Source: Novipirellula galeiformis (GTDB lineage: Bacteria > Planctomycetota > Planctomycetia > Pirellulales > Pirellulaceae). Taken from it: 64,000 bases of DNA. The translations under genes and the position numbers were made by a program. Under the pieces are notes generated by a model. It was not told the origin of the DNA. It made no database searches and saw only the letters and a list, made by a program, of their open reading frames with translations. Within the stretch, counting starts at the first letter, position 1, and every line of letters begins with the position of its first letter. Of the stretch, positions 9,976 through 18,365 are shown one piece after another. Location: NCBI RefSeq assembly GCF_007860095.1, contig NZ_SJPT01000001.1, forward strand, positions 696,212 through 760,211, in the 5' to 3' direction.

Positions 9976-11409
9976 CTAACTCGCCGAGGGCGCCGATCCG
10001 GGCTGCGGATTTGCGGGTGGAGAATGGGGCGCCGCAGCGTTTTGAGGATTCAACCCTACTTGGCTCGTGATCAACGCTTCGAGCACCGCCAAGGATTGCT
10101 CCATTGGGGCGATGTCTCCGGAATCTTGTGAGAGAAACCGTTTCAATGGTTCACGCATCGAAATCGCACGATCGACATTGGGGTCGCTTCCGTTTCGATA
10201 GGCGCCGATGGAAATGAGATCCGCATTCTTTTTGTAGTCGCTCAAGTAGCGTCTCGCCGCGCTTGCGGCTTTCAACGTTGCTGGAGAGATGAGATGGGTT
10301 TGCAGTCGGCTCAGACTCTGCAGCACATCGATCGGAGGCCATTGTGCTTGAGCGGCCAAGTCGCGGCTGAGCACGATATGGCCATCGAGCAACCCACGGA
10401 GCGTATCGGCAATCGGTTCGTTGTGATCGTCTCCTTCAACCAACACGGTGTAGAACGCGGTGATCGAACCGAGGTTGGTTCGACCGGCGCGTTCGACCAC
10501 CTGCGGCAGCAGATTAAAAACGCTGGGCGGATAACCACGCGTGGTGGGCGGTTCGCCTGAGGCGAGTCCGAGTTCACGTTGGGCCATCGCAAGACGCGTG
10601 ACCGAATCCATCAACAACAGCACGTCTTTGCCTTCGTCGCGAAACGATTCTGCGATCGCGGTGGCGGTCCAGGTTGCCGCAATTCGCTGTGCCGCGGGCC
10701 GATCGCTGGTGGCGACCACGACCACGCTGCGACGCAGTCCCTCTTCGCCGAGGCATCGTTGGATGAACTCTTGCACCTCGCGGCCTCGCTCACCGACCAT
10801 ACAAATGACGATGCGATCCGCGCTCGATCCGCGTGCAAGCATTCCTAAAAGCGTGCTTTTTCCCACACCCGAGCCTGCGAAAATTCCTAAGCGTTGTCCC
10901 TTTCCGCAGGTCAACATTGCATCGATCGCGCGGACGCCGGTTTGTAGCGGCGTGTCGATCGGGGGCCGGTCAAGCGATTCCGGTGCCATCCGATTGCTCT
11001 CCACCGGAATCAGATCCTCGGGGAGCGGTTTGTTATCGATCGGTCGTCCCAACGCGTCGATCACACGTCCACAAAGTGATGCACCGGCACGCAAGTTCAA
11101 TGCCCCGCCCACCAATCGGACTTTATCACCCGCGGCGATCGGAGCCATCGTTTCGAGGGGAGCGATGATCGGCCGTACGCCTTGGAATCCGATCACCCGC
11201 GCGAGTCTTCGGTTGGGGGTGCCGGGACACACTTCGCAAATCGCGCCGATCGGCGCCGTGATTCCTTCCAATTCAATCGCATCCCCACGGACCGCAGCAA
11301 TCCGCCCGGTGATCTGATGCGTCACCGCCTCGTCGATAATGCGCGTGGCAGCCGCAGCGTGATGAATCTTGGGTGGATTGATTTTGTATTGGAATCGTGT
11401 CGCACTCAT
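9976..11409 (-). CDS. fliI: Flagellum-specific export ATPase FliI
   Basis: ATPase that energises flagellar protein export; homologous to F1 beta. The 477-aa protein has Walker A GSGVGKST at residues 179-186, the export ATPase signature near 340 (DGHIVLSRDLAAQAQWPPIDV, within a PAIDVLxSxSR-like motif), and a Walker B strand DVLLLMDSVTRLA. The C-terminal 25 residues are Pro/Ala-rich. Its ATG overlaps the fliH stop by 4 bp (ATGA), so the two are translationally coupled. Confidence 0.96.
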   Translation of the reverse strand: MSATRFQYKINPPKIHHAAAATRIIDEAVTHQITGRIAAVRGDAIELEGITAPIGAICEVCPGTPNRRLARVIGFQGVRPIIAPLETMAPIAAGDKVRLVGGALNLRAGASLCGRVIDALGRPIDNKPLPEDLIPVESNRMAPESLDRPPIDTPLQTGVRAIDAMLTCGKGQRLGIFAGSGVGKSTLLGMLARGSSADRIVICMVGERGREVQEFIQRCLGEEGLRRSVVVVATSDRPAAQRIAATWTATAIAESFRDEGKDVLLLMDSVTRLAMAQRELGLASGEPPTTRGYPPSVFNLLPQVVERAGRTNLGSITAFYTVLVEGDDHNEPIADTLRGLLDGHIVLSRDLAAQAQWPPIDVLQSLSRLQTHLISPATLKAASAARRYLSDYKKNADLISIGAYRNGSDPNVDRAISMREPLKRFLSQDSGDIAPMEQSLAVLEALITSQVGLNPQNAAAPHSPPANPQPGSAPSAS

Positions 11410-12092
11410 ACCAACAACTCCTGTAATCGCAGCAGTTGTTCGTCGAGTCCCGCTCGGATCTCGCCGCCGGGTTGTCGGACGACGACCGCATCGCGCGCGA
11501 TCGTTTCGTCCGGTTCCACCATGGTTTGTTCCGGCAAGTCGGGTGACGCCAGCAATTCGTCAAAGACTTGACCGAGGTTGACCAACGTTTCGGGATGGAC
11601 CGCCAAAATCAATCGAGTCGCCGATCGCGTGCTGCGCAGTGCCTCTTCGGCCCAACGCACAAGGATGGTTTCGTCGCCATCGAGTTTGTGACGGATCACT
11701 TTTTCTGCGGCCGCGATCGCGATCGACGTCAACGAGTCGGCGTATTGCTGCATCCAATCCTCGTGGATTCGGTGCAACTGCTCGACCGCGTTATGGATGA
11801 TTTTCAGCGAATCGGCCGCCAGAGTTTCCGCTTGGGTCTTGATCTTTTTATCGGAATCGATGGCGGCCTGGGCGAGCCCTTCCTGGTACCCCTTTTGATG
11901 CGCTTGTTTGCGAATCAACTCCGCTTCTTTTTTCGCTTCGTCGAGCATCGCGGCCACTTGTTTGCGGCATTCGTCAATGCGGCTACGTCCCGCGTCGGCG
12001 AGGTCGTCCAGGTTGAAGCCTGCCAATCCGGTCACACTGCGTGCGGCATTGGTGGGGTCCGACGGACGTTCCGATTTTAAAACGATGGCCAT
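11406..12092 (-). CDS. fliH: Flagellar assembly protein FliH
   Basis: Regulator and tether of the FliI ATPase, structurally akin to the b/delta stalk of F1. The 228-aa product has a central coiled coil (ECRKQVAAMLDEAKKEAELIRKQ with AHQKGYQEGLAQA) and a C-terminal globular part (AIAAAEKVIRHKLDGDETILV). It lies 36 bp after fliG and overlaps fliI by 4 bp. Sequence is weakly conserved, as usual for FliH; position is strong support. Confidence 0.88.
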   Translation of the reverse strand: MAIVLKSERPSDPTNAARSVTGLAGFNLDDLADAGRSRIDECRKQVAAMLDEAKKEAELIRKQAHQKGYQEGLAQAAIDSDKKIKTQAETLAADSLKIIHNAVEQLHRIHEDWMQQYADSLTSIAIAAAEKVIRHKLDGDETILVRWAEEALRSTRSATRLILAVHPETLVNLGQVFDELLASPDLPEQTMVEPDETIARDAVVVRQPGGEIRAGLDEQLLRLQELLV

Positions 12093-12128
12093 GACAAGCT
12101 TCCTCGAATACGTTGCGGCAGGACGAAC

Positions 12129-13358
12129 TTACGCCGCCAGCGTGGTGGTCTTTGCGGACGACGCGGCGGCCGATCCGTTCAATTTCAGTGAAACGGCGGC
12201 GACGGCCGATTTCGCTTCGTCGATTTCTCGCAACTCCAACGATTGGATGCGACTCATTTGATGGCGAACCTGTTTGGCATAGGCTCGCGGTAAAACTCGC
12301 AAAGCCGCTTCCGCGACATGCTTGGGAAGACCGCACAGTGTCAACATCGCCTGGCGGGTTTCCACTTGCCCTAACGCTTGGCACAAATCGTGTGGGGCGA
12401 GCGAGATGAGTTGCTGATGAACCGTTTCGGTTGACGATGATTCCGCAGTAGTGCTCTCCGGGGCAATGCGAAGTGAATGAATTTCGCTTCGCTCGAAACG
12501 GTCGGGGTGAACCGTTGCAGATTCGGTTTGGGCTTGATGCTCGGCGATTCGATTGACGCCGGCGCTCGCCGATGTCACCCGGGCGTTGCTGGAGTGGACG
12601 AACGGTTCGGCCGGGGAAGTCGCAAGCGGAGCGTGTGGCGTTGTAGGTGAAGCTTGTTTGGGGGATGGCATCGCAGCCAAAATTGCGTTCAGGGCGCGTT
12701 GGCCGGTCGATTGCGAACCTGGCTTTCGCTGCGAACGCAGGCTTTGCTGAACTCGATTGCGTAGATGGGATGCGAGTTCTTGAACCGCTTCTTCGGGAAC
12801 GTCGTTGAGTCGCCCGATTCGGCTCAACGCATCCTTCTGCACACTGGCGTCGAGTTGGGGCAGGATCCGAGCAGCTTGGGCGGGGGAAATCGAGGCCAAC
12901 ACCAATGCGACCGCTTGGGGATGCTCGCCATCGAGGACACCGACAAGCACGTCATCTTCGGCGTCCCCCAAAAACGAAAGTGCCGTGTTGGAATTCGACT
13001 CGAGATTGGGATCGTTACCCAATTCCCGCTTCATGACTGCGCTCGATAACGTTGGGTTTGTATCGCCGCGCCCACGCAGCATCACCTCATCTCCATCATC
13101 GGAGTGGGACCGCGTCGCTTGATCTTGTTGCGATTCGAGAGAGCCCTTGAATGCTTGGAGTGCCCGTTGACGTTCCAGCGGATCGACATCGGCCAGCGAC
13201 GTCATGGTTCGTCGCAATGATTGCTTCATTGCATCGTCAAAACTGTTTAATAGCCCCAGGGCAACGGAGCTTGGCAAGCTACTCAAAACGATGGCAACTC
13301 GTCGTAGCGAGGCTTCCCGATTGGCTCCGGTTTGGTGAGCGGCAGTCATTGCGTGCAC
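12129..13358 (-). CDS. fliG: Flagellar motor switch protein FliG (divergent, with long linker)
   Basis: Switch protein that transmits torque and binds FliF. At 409 aa it exceeds the usual 330-350 aa. The N-terminal domain is recognisable (RRVAIVLSSLPSSVALGLL), and the middle domain carries the EHPQ motif (GEHPQAVALVLASISPAQAA near residues 144-163). A Ser/Thr/Pro-rich stretch of about 90 residues follows (about 220-310). The C-terminal torque domain is present but divergent (QVRHQMSRIQSLELREIDEAKSA in place of the usual ML.EDxE...VRxxEVEEAQ). Order between fliF and fliH is canonical. Confidence 0.85.
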   Translation of the reverse strand: MHAMTAAHQTGANREASLRRVAIVLSSLPSSVALGLLNSFDDAMKQSLRRTMTSLADVDPLERQRALQAFKGSLESQQDQATRSHSDDGDEVMLRGRGDTNPTLSSAVMKRELGNDPNLESNSNTALSFLGDAEDDVLVGVLDGEHPQAVALVLASISPAQAARILPQLDASVQKDALSRIGRLNDVPEEAVQELASHLRNRVQQSLRSQRKPGSQSTGQRALNAILAAMPSPKQASPTTPHAPLATSPAEPFVHSSNARVTSASAGVNRIAEHQAQTESATVHPDRFERSEIHSLRIAPESTTAESSSTETVHQQLISLAPHDLCQALGQVETRQAMLTLCGLPKHVAEAALRVLPRAYAKQVRHQMSRIQSLELREIDEAKSAVAAVSLKLNGSAAASSAKTTTLAA

Positions 13359-13618
13359 TCCTTTGCGAAAAAACGTAGCGAATCTGTGGCTCCGTCGGCG
13401 ATGGCGTGATCCTTCACTCCGTTTCTACTTGTAAGGGAACGGCGCAATGCAGGAAAGAGCGGAATTCGTCGGCGTGGCGAGCGGCCGAGCCTTGCCGCCC
13501 TTCCTCCTAGCTGCGGTGCAATCCGTCGAGGGGGCTATGTCGCCCTTGGGGATCGAGGTCGGCCCACCCGAACAGGTGTGCGGAAGCTTGCGGGCCTTTG
13601 CAATCGTTCTCAATCAAC
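13359..13618. other. Intergenic gap between fliF and fliG
   Basis: A 260-bp gap inside an otherwise tight operon. A 62-codon minus-strand frame (13425-13613, TTG start, no ribosome site, Cys/Pro/Lys-rich) fills most of it but I see no family resemblance, so I do not call it a gene. Confidence 0.5.
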
Positions 13619-15256
13619 TTAAGCGGCACCGACCCAGTTGCGGATTACATTGGCTGCGACTTCGGGATTATTTTCCACAATGCTAGCCAATTCGTCTTTC
13701 AAGGTTCCGCCGGTGATCTCCATCGTATCGACGGGGTCCGTCTCGGCCTCCGCGACCGCGGGAGGGGTGGGCAATTCGAGTCCAAAGCCTTCGTTAAATT
13801 CCGTGGGGACGCCGTCGCCGGAGCCACGGATCGCACCGCGGGCAACGAACAGGGCGACCGTCGCCAACACGATCAATGCGATCGTTTGCCACGATTGAGC
13901 AAGCCACGTCATCGCGATTTTGGCCGTTTCCGGCTCAGGCATTTCCGGTTCAGGCAAGTTCAGGTAGTCCGTGACCTCGACCAATTCAATTTTGCTTTCC
14001 CCCGCATTCACTTCGGGCAAAAGCGGAGTGACCGCTTTTTGGATGTTGCTTTTTACGTCGAGCCGCAATTTGTCGAGATCGGCGGTTCGCATCGGCGGTA
14101 TTTCGTTGACCTTTAAATCGGGATTGTCACGCAAATTATTTTGTGCCCAAACGTGTTGGTAATAGCTTTGCGGCAAACTAATCGACACGCGAACTCGTTT
14201 GACTTGCAACGAAGCGACTCGCGAGTTTTCGTATTGTTGGCCAGCCACTCCCATGCTCTCCCGCTCATCCTCCTTTAGCTTTGTCGTTTGAGCGTTCTCC
14301 TCCAAGCTGGCTGCCCGATTGCCGATGGCATTGGGGACCGTCCCAGGCACTCCTTGGTTGAGGGGACGGTTGCTTTGGGAATCGACTTTCCGCGAACGAT
14401 CCGTCAACGTGGTGCGTTCGGAATCGTACTTGAGGACCGTCTTTTGAATGTCCATGGTGGGATCAATCTCAGCGTATACCGCGACACGCACATCGGGACC
14501 GTAGCCACCGAGTTGTTTACGTACCTTTTGTTCGTAACGAGCTTCTTCTTCACGTCGCTTGTTCGCCAAGGGGTCGCTGTCTTCATTGAAGTCCATCATG
14601 CCCGATGCATTCGTGTCGATCACCACGACATCGTCACTCGACATGCCTGCGAATGAGCCGCGGATCAGATCCTTGATCATTTGGATGCGTTGTCGCGGTA
14701 GCGGGTCCGTACCCTCGGGGGCAACGACCACGCTCGCCGATTGCGGCCGCGCCCGGCTCAATCCGAAACGCTCTCCCCGGTCGTGTTCGACACTGGCCCA
14801 TTTGATGTCCGAGAACGCGGCAATCTTGCTGCCGAGATCTTGTTCTTTAGCGTGCATTTCCCGCGAATTGCGTTGTTCGCTTGAATCGAATGCACTGTTA
14901 CTCTCGATTGCAGCTTGCACGTTGCTACGCAGTGAAATCGGCAAGGACGCCGATGCTTGCAACGCAGCTAAGTAGGCGGCACGGTTTGCTTTAGGAATCC
15001 GGATGCGTCGACCCTCGCGTTCCCATTCGTTCAACCCCGCACTGCTGAAAGCCAATTCGACCGAATCAAGCTCTTGTTCACCGAGCACGCGGCCCCCAAA
15101 CAAAACTTCGAGGTTGGAGGTCCCGCTACCGCGAACGAGAAAACCCAAGCCAATCGCAATCGCAACGACCAACAGCAACGTGATCATTCGCGATTGCATT
15201 GGCATCGCAGTGAATGTCTCACGGATCTGTTCTACGGATTGGTTGAAGACGTTCAT
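13619..15256 (-). CDS. fliF: Flagellar MS-ring protein FliF
   Basis: Base of the flagellar rotor and housing of the export gate. The 545-aa protein has two membrane helices, near residues 23-42 (MITLLLVVAIAIGLGFLV) and near 446-465 (IALIVLATVALFVAR). Between them is the ring-building domain (VEHDRGERFGLSRARPQSASVVV, then IKDLIRGSFAGMSSDDVVVID). The last 35 residues (LKDELASIVENNPEVAANVIRNWV) match the FliG-binding tail of the family. It follows fliE by 103 bp. Confidence 0.95.
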   Translation of the reverse strand: MNVFNQSVEQIRETFTAMPMQSRMITLLLVVAIAIGLGFLVRGSGTSNLEVLFGGRVLGEQELDSVELAFSSAGLNEWEREGRRIRIPKANRAAYLAALQASASLPISLRSNVQAAIESNSAFDSSEQRNSREMHAKEQDLGSKIAAFSDIKWASVEHDRGERFGLSRARPQSASVVVAPEGTDPLPRQRIQMIKDLIRGSFAGMSSDDVVVIDTNASGMMDFNEDSDPLANKRREEEARYEQKVRKQLGGYGPDVRVAVYAEIDPTMDIQKTVLKYDSERTTLTDRSRKVDSQSNRPLNQGVPGTVPNAIGNRAASLEENAQTTKLKEDERESMGVAGQQYENSRVASLQVKRVRVSISLPQSYYQHVWAQNNLRDNPDLKVNEIPPMRTADLDKLRLDVKSNIQKAVTPLLPEVNAGESKIELVEVTDYLNLPEPEMPEPETAKIAMTWLAQSWQTIALIVLATVALFVARGAIRGSGDGVPTEFNEGFGLELPTPPAVAEAETDPVDTMEITGGTLKDELASIVENNPEVAANVIRNWVGAA

Positions 15257-15359
15257 GGTTTACGCGGGTGTCGTAATGCGGAGAGAGGTTTTGCGACGGG
15301 GACTTTTGGGGGCTCGTCGACTCGGGAGCGGACGGAAACGCATCGTCGATGCGATTGGT

Positions 15360-15686
15360 TTAGATTTGGATCTGTTGGACTTCGCGATAGGCTTCGATCA
15401 ATTTGTTGCGAACTTGCAGCAACATGCGAAACGCAAGATCGGCTTTTTGCACGGCTGTCAATACTTCGGCTTCATTCACATCGGCGCCCGTCAACAACGA
15501 ATGGACCATGCCATCGGCGTTATTTTGCATGGAGTTGACGTTCCCGACTTGGTCGGACAATAGCTTGGCAAACGAATCGATCCCGCTTTTGGGAACCTTC
15601 GACGTGCCGTCGGGTTGCGGCGACGAAAGGGTCCCAAACGGATTGACCGGACGTGGGGGCGGTGCGAGTGAGGAGATGGGTTTCAT
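15360..15686 (-). CDS. fliE: Flagellar hook-basal body protein FliE
   Basis: Rod/MS-ring junction protein and early export substrate. The 108-aa length is normal. The conserved C-terminal half is clear: EAEVLTAVQKADLAFRMLLQ followed by VRNKLIEAYREVQQIQI. It sits between flgC (43 bp upstream) and fliF, the standard order. Confidence 0.92.
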   Translation of the reverse strand: MKPISSLAPPPRPVNPFGTLSSPQPDGTSKVPKSGIDSFAKLLSDQVGNVNSMQNNADGMVHSLLTGADVNEAEVLTAVQKADLAFRMLLQVRNKLIEAYREVQQIQI

Positions 15687-15700
15687 GGGTCAGGGCTAGG

Positions 15701-15735
15701 TGCCGAGCCGCTAGGCAGATGCCGAGCCGCTAGGC
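15701..15735. repeat. 16-bp direct repeat, 19-bp period, spanning the flgC stop
   Basis: TGCCGAGCCGCTAGGC occurs at 15701-15716 and again at 15720-15735. The second copy contains the flgC stop codon (15730-15732), so the end of the gene was duplicated into the spacer before fliE. Confidence 0.85.
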
Positions 15736-16149
15736 GAGAATGGTCAACGTCTCGCGACTGAGGTTCTTGGAAATTTCCATCACACCGACGTTCGCCTCGT
15801 AGGCTCGCGTCGTCTCCATCGCGTCGACCATTTGCGTGGTCATGTCGATATTGGGATAGGCGACATAGCCTTTCCATTGGCCCTCTTGGATCGCCAAAGG
15901 GTGATTCGGTTGATAGCGATAGCGATGATCGGCTTCGCTCGTTTTGATTTCGGCGACTTTGACGCCCGAAGCCCCGGTCGTCGTCAATGAATCGTCGGTT
16001 TGGAAGACCACTTCACGAGCGCGATACGGGTTCGCGGCTCCGGTTTCATCGGTTAACGAGGACATGTTGGCAATGTTGCCCGTGATCGCGTTGAGTCGGG
16101 TGCGCTGAGCGACCAACGCCGAGGTGCTGATGTCGATGGATCGTATCAT
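15730..16149 (-). CDS. flgC: Flagellar basal-body rod protein FlgC
   Basis: Proximal rod subunit. The 139-aa product begins with the rod/hook N-terminal helix (SALVAQRTRLNAITGNIANM) and ends with the matching C-terminal helix (DAMETTRAYEANVGVMEISKNL). The motif VAYPNIDMTTQMVDAME is typical for FlgC. It lies 148 bp after flgB and 43 bp before fliE. Confidence 0.94.
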   Translation of the reverse strand: MIRSIDISTSALVAQRTRLNAITGNIANMSSLTDETGAANPYRAREVVFQTDDSLTTTGASGVKVAEIKTSEADHRYRYQPNHPLAIQEGQWKGYVAYPNIDMTTQMVDAMETTRAYEANVGVMEISKNLSRETLTILA

Positions 16150-16297
16150 AATGCTCGGAATCCTCCTTCAAGGGACGCGGAAGCGGTTTCGCTTGTATTG
16201 GCCTCAGCCCGGGGTATTCATCTGGCGACTGATTTTTGCTGCAAAGTGTTTCATGACGTCGGGTCGTGAATCATCTGGGCTAAGCCCGTTGGTTCGC

Positions 16298-16702
16298 CTA
16301 AGCGCGTTCGGTAATGGCCGCACGCAACAGGGAAAACTGGCTTCGCATGGTGGTGATGGCCAGTCCATGCAAATGTTGGTTCTTGGCAATTTCGGTGATT
16401 TGGCTTTCCAGTGATACATCGCTGCCATCGTGAAAGACGACTTGTTCGGACGCGGCTCGTGGACCGGCGTAAAGGTCGTCGCGGGTCACCGTCCCGACGC
16501 GATCGTTGGCGTTGCCTCGTTGAGCGTTATCGATCGATTCGGCCAGTGCGTTTTGAAAATCCGCTTCATCCAAGTCACGCGAGCGGTAACCCGGCGTGTC
16601 GAGGTTGGCGATGTTCCCGGCAAGCAATTCGTGACGACGTTCGGAGAACGTCAACGATTGCTCAAGCGCCGGAATCGTAGTGGATTTGAAAATGCCAAGC
16701 AT
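16298..16702 (-). CDS. flgB: Flagellar basal-body rod protein FlgB
   Basis: First rod subunit, 134 aa, as usual for the family. The N-terminal helix reads LEQSLTFSERRHELLAGNIA, followed by the characteristic NLDTPGYRSRDLD. The C-terminal helix (NQHLHGLAITTMRSQFSLLRAAITERA) is complete. The start is 3 bp after the stop of the preceding HATPase-like gene, showing one transcript. Confidence 0.94.
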   Translation of the reverse strand: MLGIFKSTTIPALEQSLTFSERRHELLAGNIANLDTPGYRSRDLDEADFQNALAESIDNAQRGNANDRVGTVTRDDLYAGPRAASEQVVFHDGSDVSLESQITEIAKNQHLHGLAITTMRSQFSLLRAAITERA

Positions 16703-16705
16703 GGT

Positions 16706-17128
16706 TTACGCTGCGATGCGAGCAGCCCCTTGTTGTGGCCGGAAGACGATGGTGGCCGCAGCCCCGCCTTGGGGACAATTTTGCCAACGAATTCGTGCTC
16801 CCACCGCCGCCACGGCAAACGGAATGCGGGTTTCACGTAGTTCGACAGCGCGGCCCGTGTCGGCAATCTCCAATTCAATCCCGTTTGGCCCATCGACGGC
16901 TGTAATCGTCAATTCGCCCCCCTGCTGCATCTCCGCGACCGCTTGCATCACCATGGTGCGGATCAGATCGACCGTTTGGTTGGGGTTTGCGGGCAGTTTT
17001 AGCGAGGAAGCGATGTCGACTTCTAAGCAAATCGGGGCCGAGTTTTGAGTCAGTAACACGGATGCCACCGATTCGACAAGAATCGCTAAAGATTCGCAGC
17101 GGTTCGGGTCGATCCAAAGATGTGACAT
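16706..17128 (-). CDS. HATPase-like protein heading the flagellar rod operon
   Basis: A 140-aa protein resembling a lone GHKL/HATPase_c domain. The frame TVDLIRTMVMQAVAEMQQGG aligns with an N-box region but lacks the usual Asn, and LEIADTGRAVEL looks like the G1 box (DxGxG) with part missing; GGAAATIVF resembles the last strand. ATP binding is therefore doubtful. There is no kinase phosphoacceptor helix. I choose the ATG at 17128 because GGGAG lies 7 bp before it; an upstream frame to 17236 is longer but lacks a site. It precedes flgB by 3 bp, so a flagellar or regulatory role is inferred from the operon. Confidence 0.7.
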   Translation of the reverse strand: MSHLWIDPNRCESLAILVESVASVLLTQNSAPICLEVDIASSLKLPANPNQTVDLIRTMVMQAVAEMQQGGELTITAVDGPNGIELEIADTGRAVELRETRIPFAVAAVGARIRWQNCPQGGAAATIVFRPQQGAARIAA

Positions 17129-17597
17129 GATACGCTCCCAAGGAAGTGATTTGGGGGTGAGAAAAAAATCGGTTCCAGTGGCTGATAACGCATTGCGCGA
17201 GGTGGACGCAAGACGAGTTTGCCGTTCCACGCTCACTTCAGAACGATCATGTCAACGCGGAAAATGACAAACCACTCGGTTCGTTACCGCCTCCTTCCCT
17301 TGCTTGCAAAACCGCACTTTGCGTGCACTCCGTCATCCGCTGCTGCGCGATCGCTGAGGCACAGACGGGTTTCCGTTGAAGAAGCCGTGAGCCAAATTCG
17401 ACGTTGGCCGCGAGCGTGATTGTCACCCGCAAGGGGGGCGGAAGTGACCGAACGTTTTGCGGTAACCCATCGCGTTTCGATGCGGAAACTCGATTAAACT
17501 AAATGCACCAACACAGAGAGTTTCCAACGTAGAGCCTCGTCCCCATCAAGCATGCCTCCCCAGTCGTAGATAATCACGGTTAGCGGACCCTAGATCA
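17129..17597. other. Divergent intergenic region upstream of the flagellar operon
   Basis: About 470 bp between the first flagellar gene (minus) and a small membrane protein gene (plus). It must hold the flagellar promoter, but I find no convincing sigma-54 or sigma-28 match; GGCA and TTGC boxes at 17208-17223 (minus) have the wrong spacing. Confidence 0.5.
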
Positions 17598-17942
17598 ATG
17601 ATGGTCGCACCAACGCTGGGCCTGATCGACATGCGTGGCAACCTCATTGCCGCCGCAATCTTGCTCGTGATCGGCGTCGTCGTTCTTCGGTTGGTTCGCC
17701 CACCGTCCGCGACAACCGGTTCGCGACTTTGGCTGCCGATTGTTGCTTTCATTGCAGGACCGCTGGTGGCGTTTCTTTGGACCATTGCTGACGTACTCTG
17801 GATTCAACCCGGCACTTATCTCAATTTCGCCGAATACATTGAAACACTGATTCCCGTTCTCAAGATCGGTGTGATTGGTGGCGTGGTCGGGGCGGCTGTC
17901 TTTTGGGTTGGGGACCGTTTAACGCTGCACCGGGGCCGCTAA
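17598..17942 (+). CDS. Small three-helix membrane protein, unknown function
   Basis: 114 aa with three hydrophobic segments, near residues 16-32 (LIAAAILLVIGVVVLRLV), 45-63 (LPIVAFIAGPLVAFLWTIA) and 85-103 (LIPVLKIGVIGGVVGAAVFWV). The connecting loops are short and the C-terminus is basic. I do not recognise a family. ATG codons at 17598, 17601 and 17631 are all possible starts. It stands alone, divergent from the flagellar operon. Confidence 0.6.
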   Translation: MMVAPTLGLIDMRGNLIAAAILLVIGVVVLRLVRPPSATTGSRLWLPIVAFIAGPLVAFLWTIADVLWIQPGTYLNFAEYIETLIPVLKIGVIGGVVGAAVFWVGDRLTLHRGR

Positions 17943-18365
17943 CATGGTTTTTAGGCAAAGGTCGCTTCGCGATCAGCTTCGTTCTTTGGCAATGCATGCG
18001 TTCGCGAGTGCAAAGGGATGTAACGAATCGTCACCGTCGTCTGAACTTCGATGGTGCGATTGTTCACGCAATGTTGCCAATCACACTCGCCTGCTTGTAC
18101 GTGACCAGTGATTTTTGTCCACCTTGGATCGGCTACTTCGCTGTCGAGCGATGACACAATCCTGGGCACTTGTGCGTTCACGTCACCACCAAAGAACAAC
18201 GTCCTTGAAATTGCCTACATTACGTTTCCAGAGTAAGAAGGCTGTGGCCGCGCAACGGAGATGGCCCGGCGATTGACGGGCCTTGCGAACGAATCAGATA
18301 CCGAAGTCCAGGTCATTGCTCACACGCGTGATACTTCTTGCAATGCGCAGCGTTCGTCGTACGGG
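17943..18365. other. Intergenic region with one doubtful ORF
   Basis: A minus-strand frame at 17951-18199 (82 codons, TTG start) has host-like codon use and a plausible beta-rich stretch (NNRTIEVQTTVTIRYIPL) with a short AGGA just before its start. It resembles nothing I can name and could be a gene remnant. The rest holds a GGCCCG/CGGGCC hairpin near 18270. Confidence 0.35.

Noticed and set aside
10541-11317. Plus-strand ORF of 258 codons opposite fliI
   Set aside because: Antisense to the FliI Walker A region; Ser/Pro/Arg-rich composition typical of an antisense frame.
13425-13613. 62-codon minus-strand ORF between fliF and fliG
   Set aside because: TTG start with no ribosome site and no family resemblance; the position in the operon alone is not enough.
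17208-17223. Sigma-54-like promoter for the flagellar operon (minus strand)
   Set aside because: The GG and GC elements are separated by 12 bp, not the required 10.
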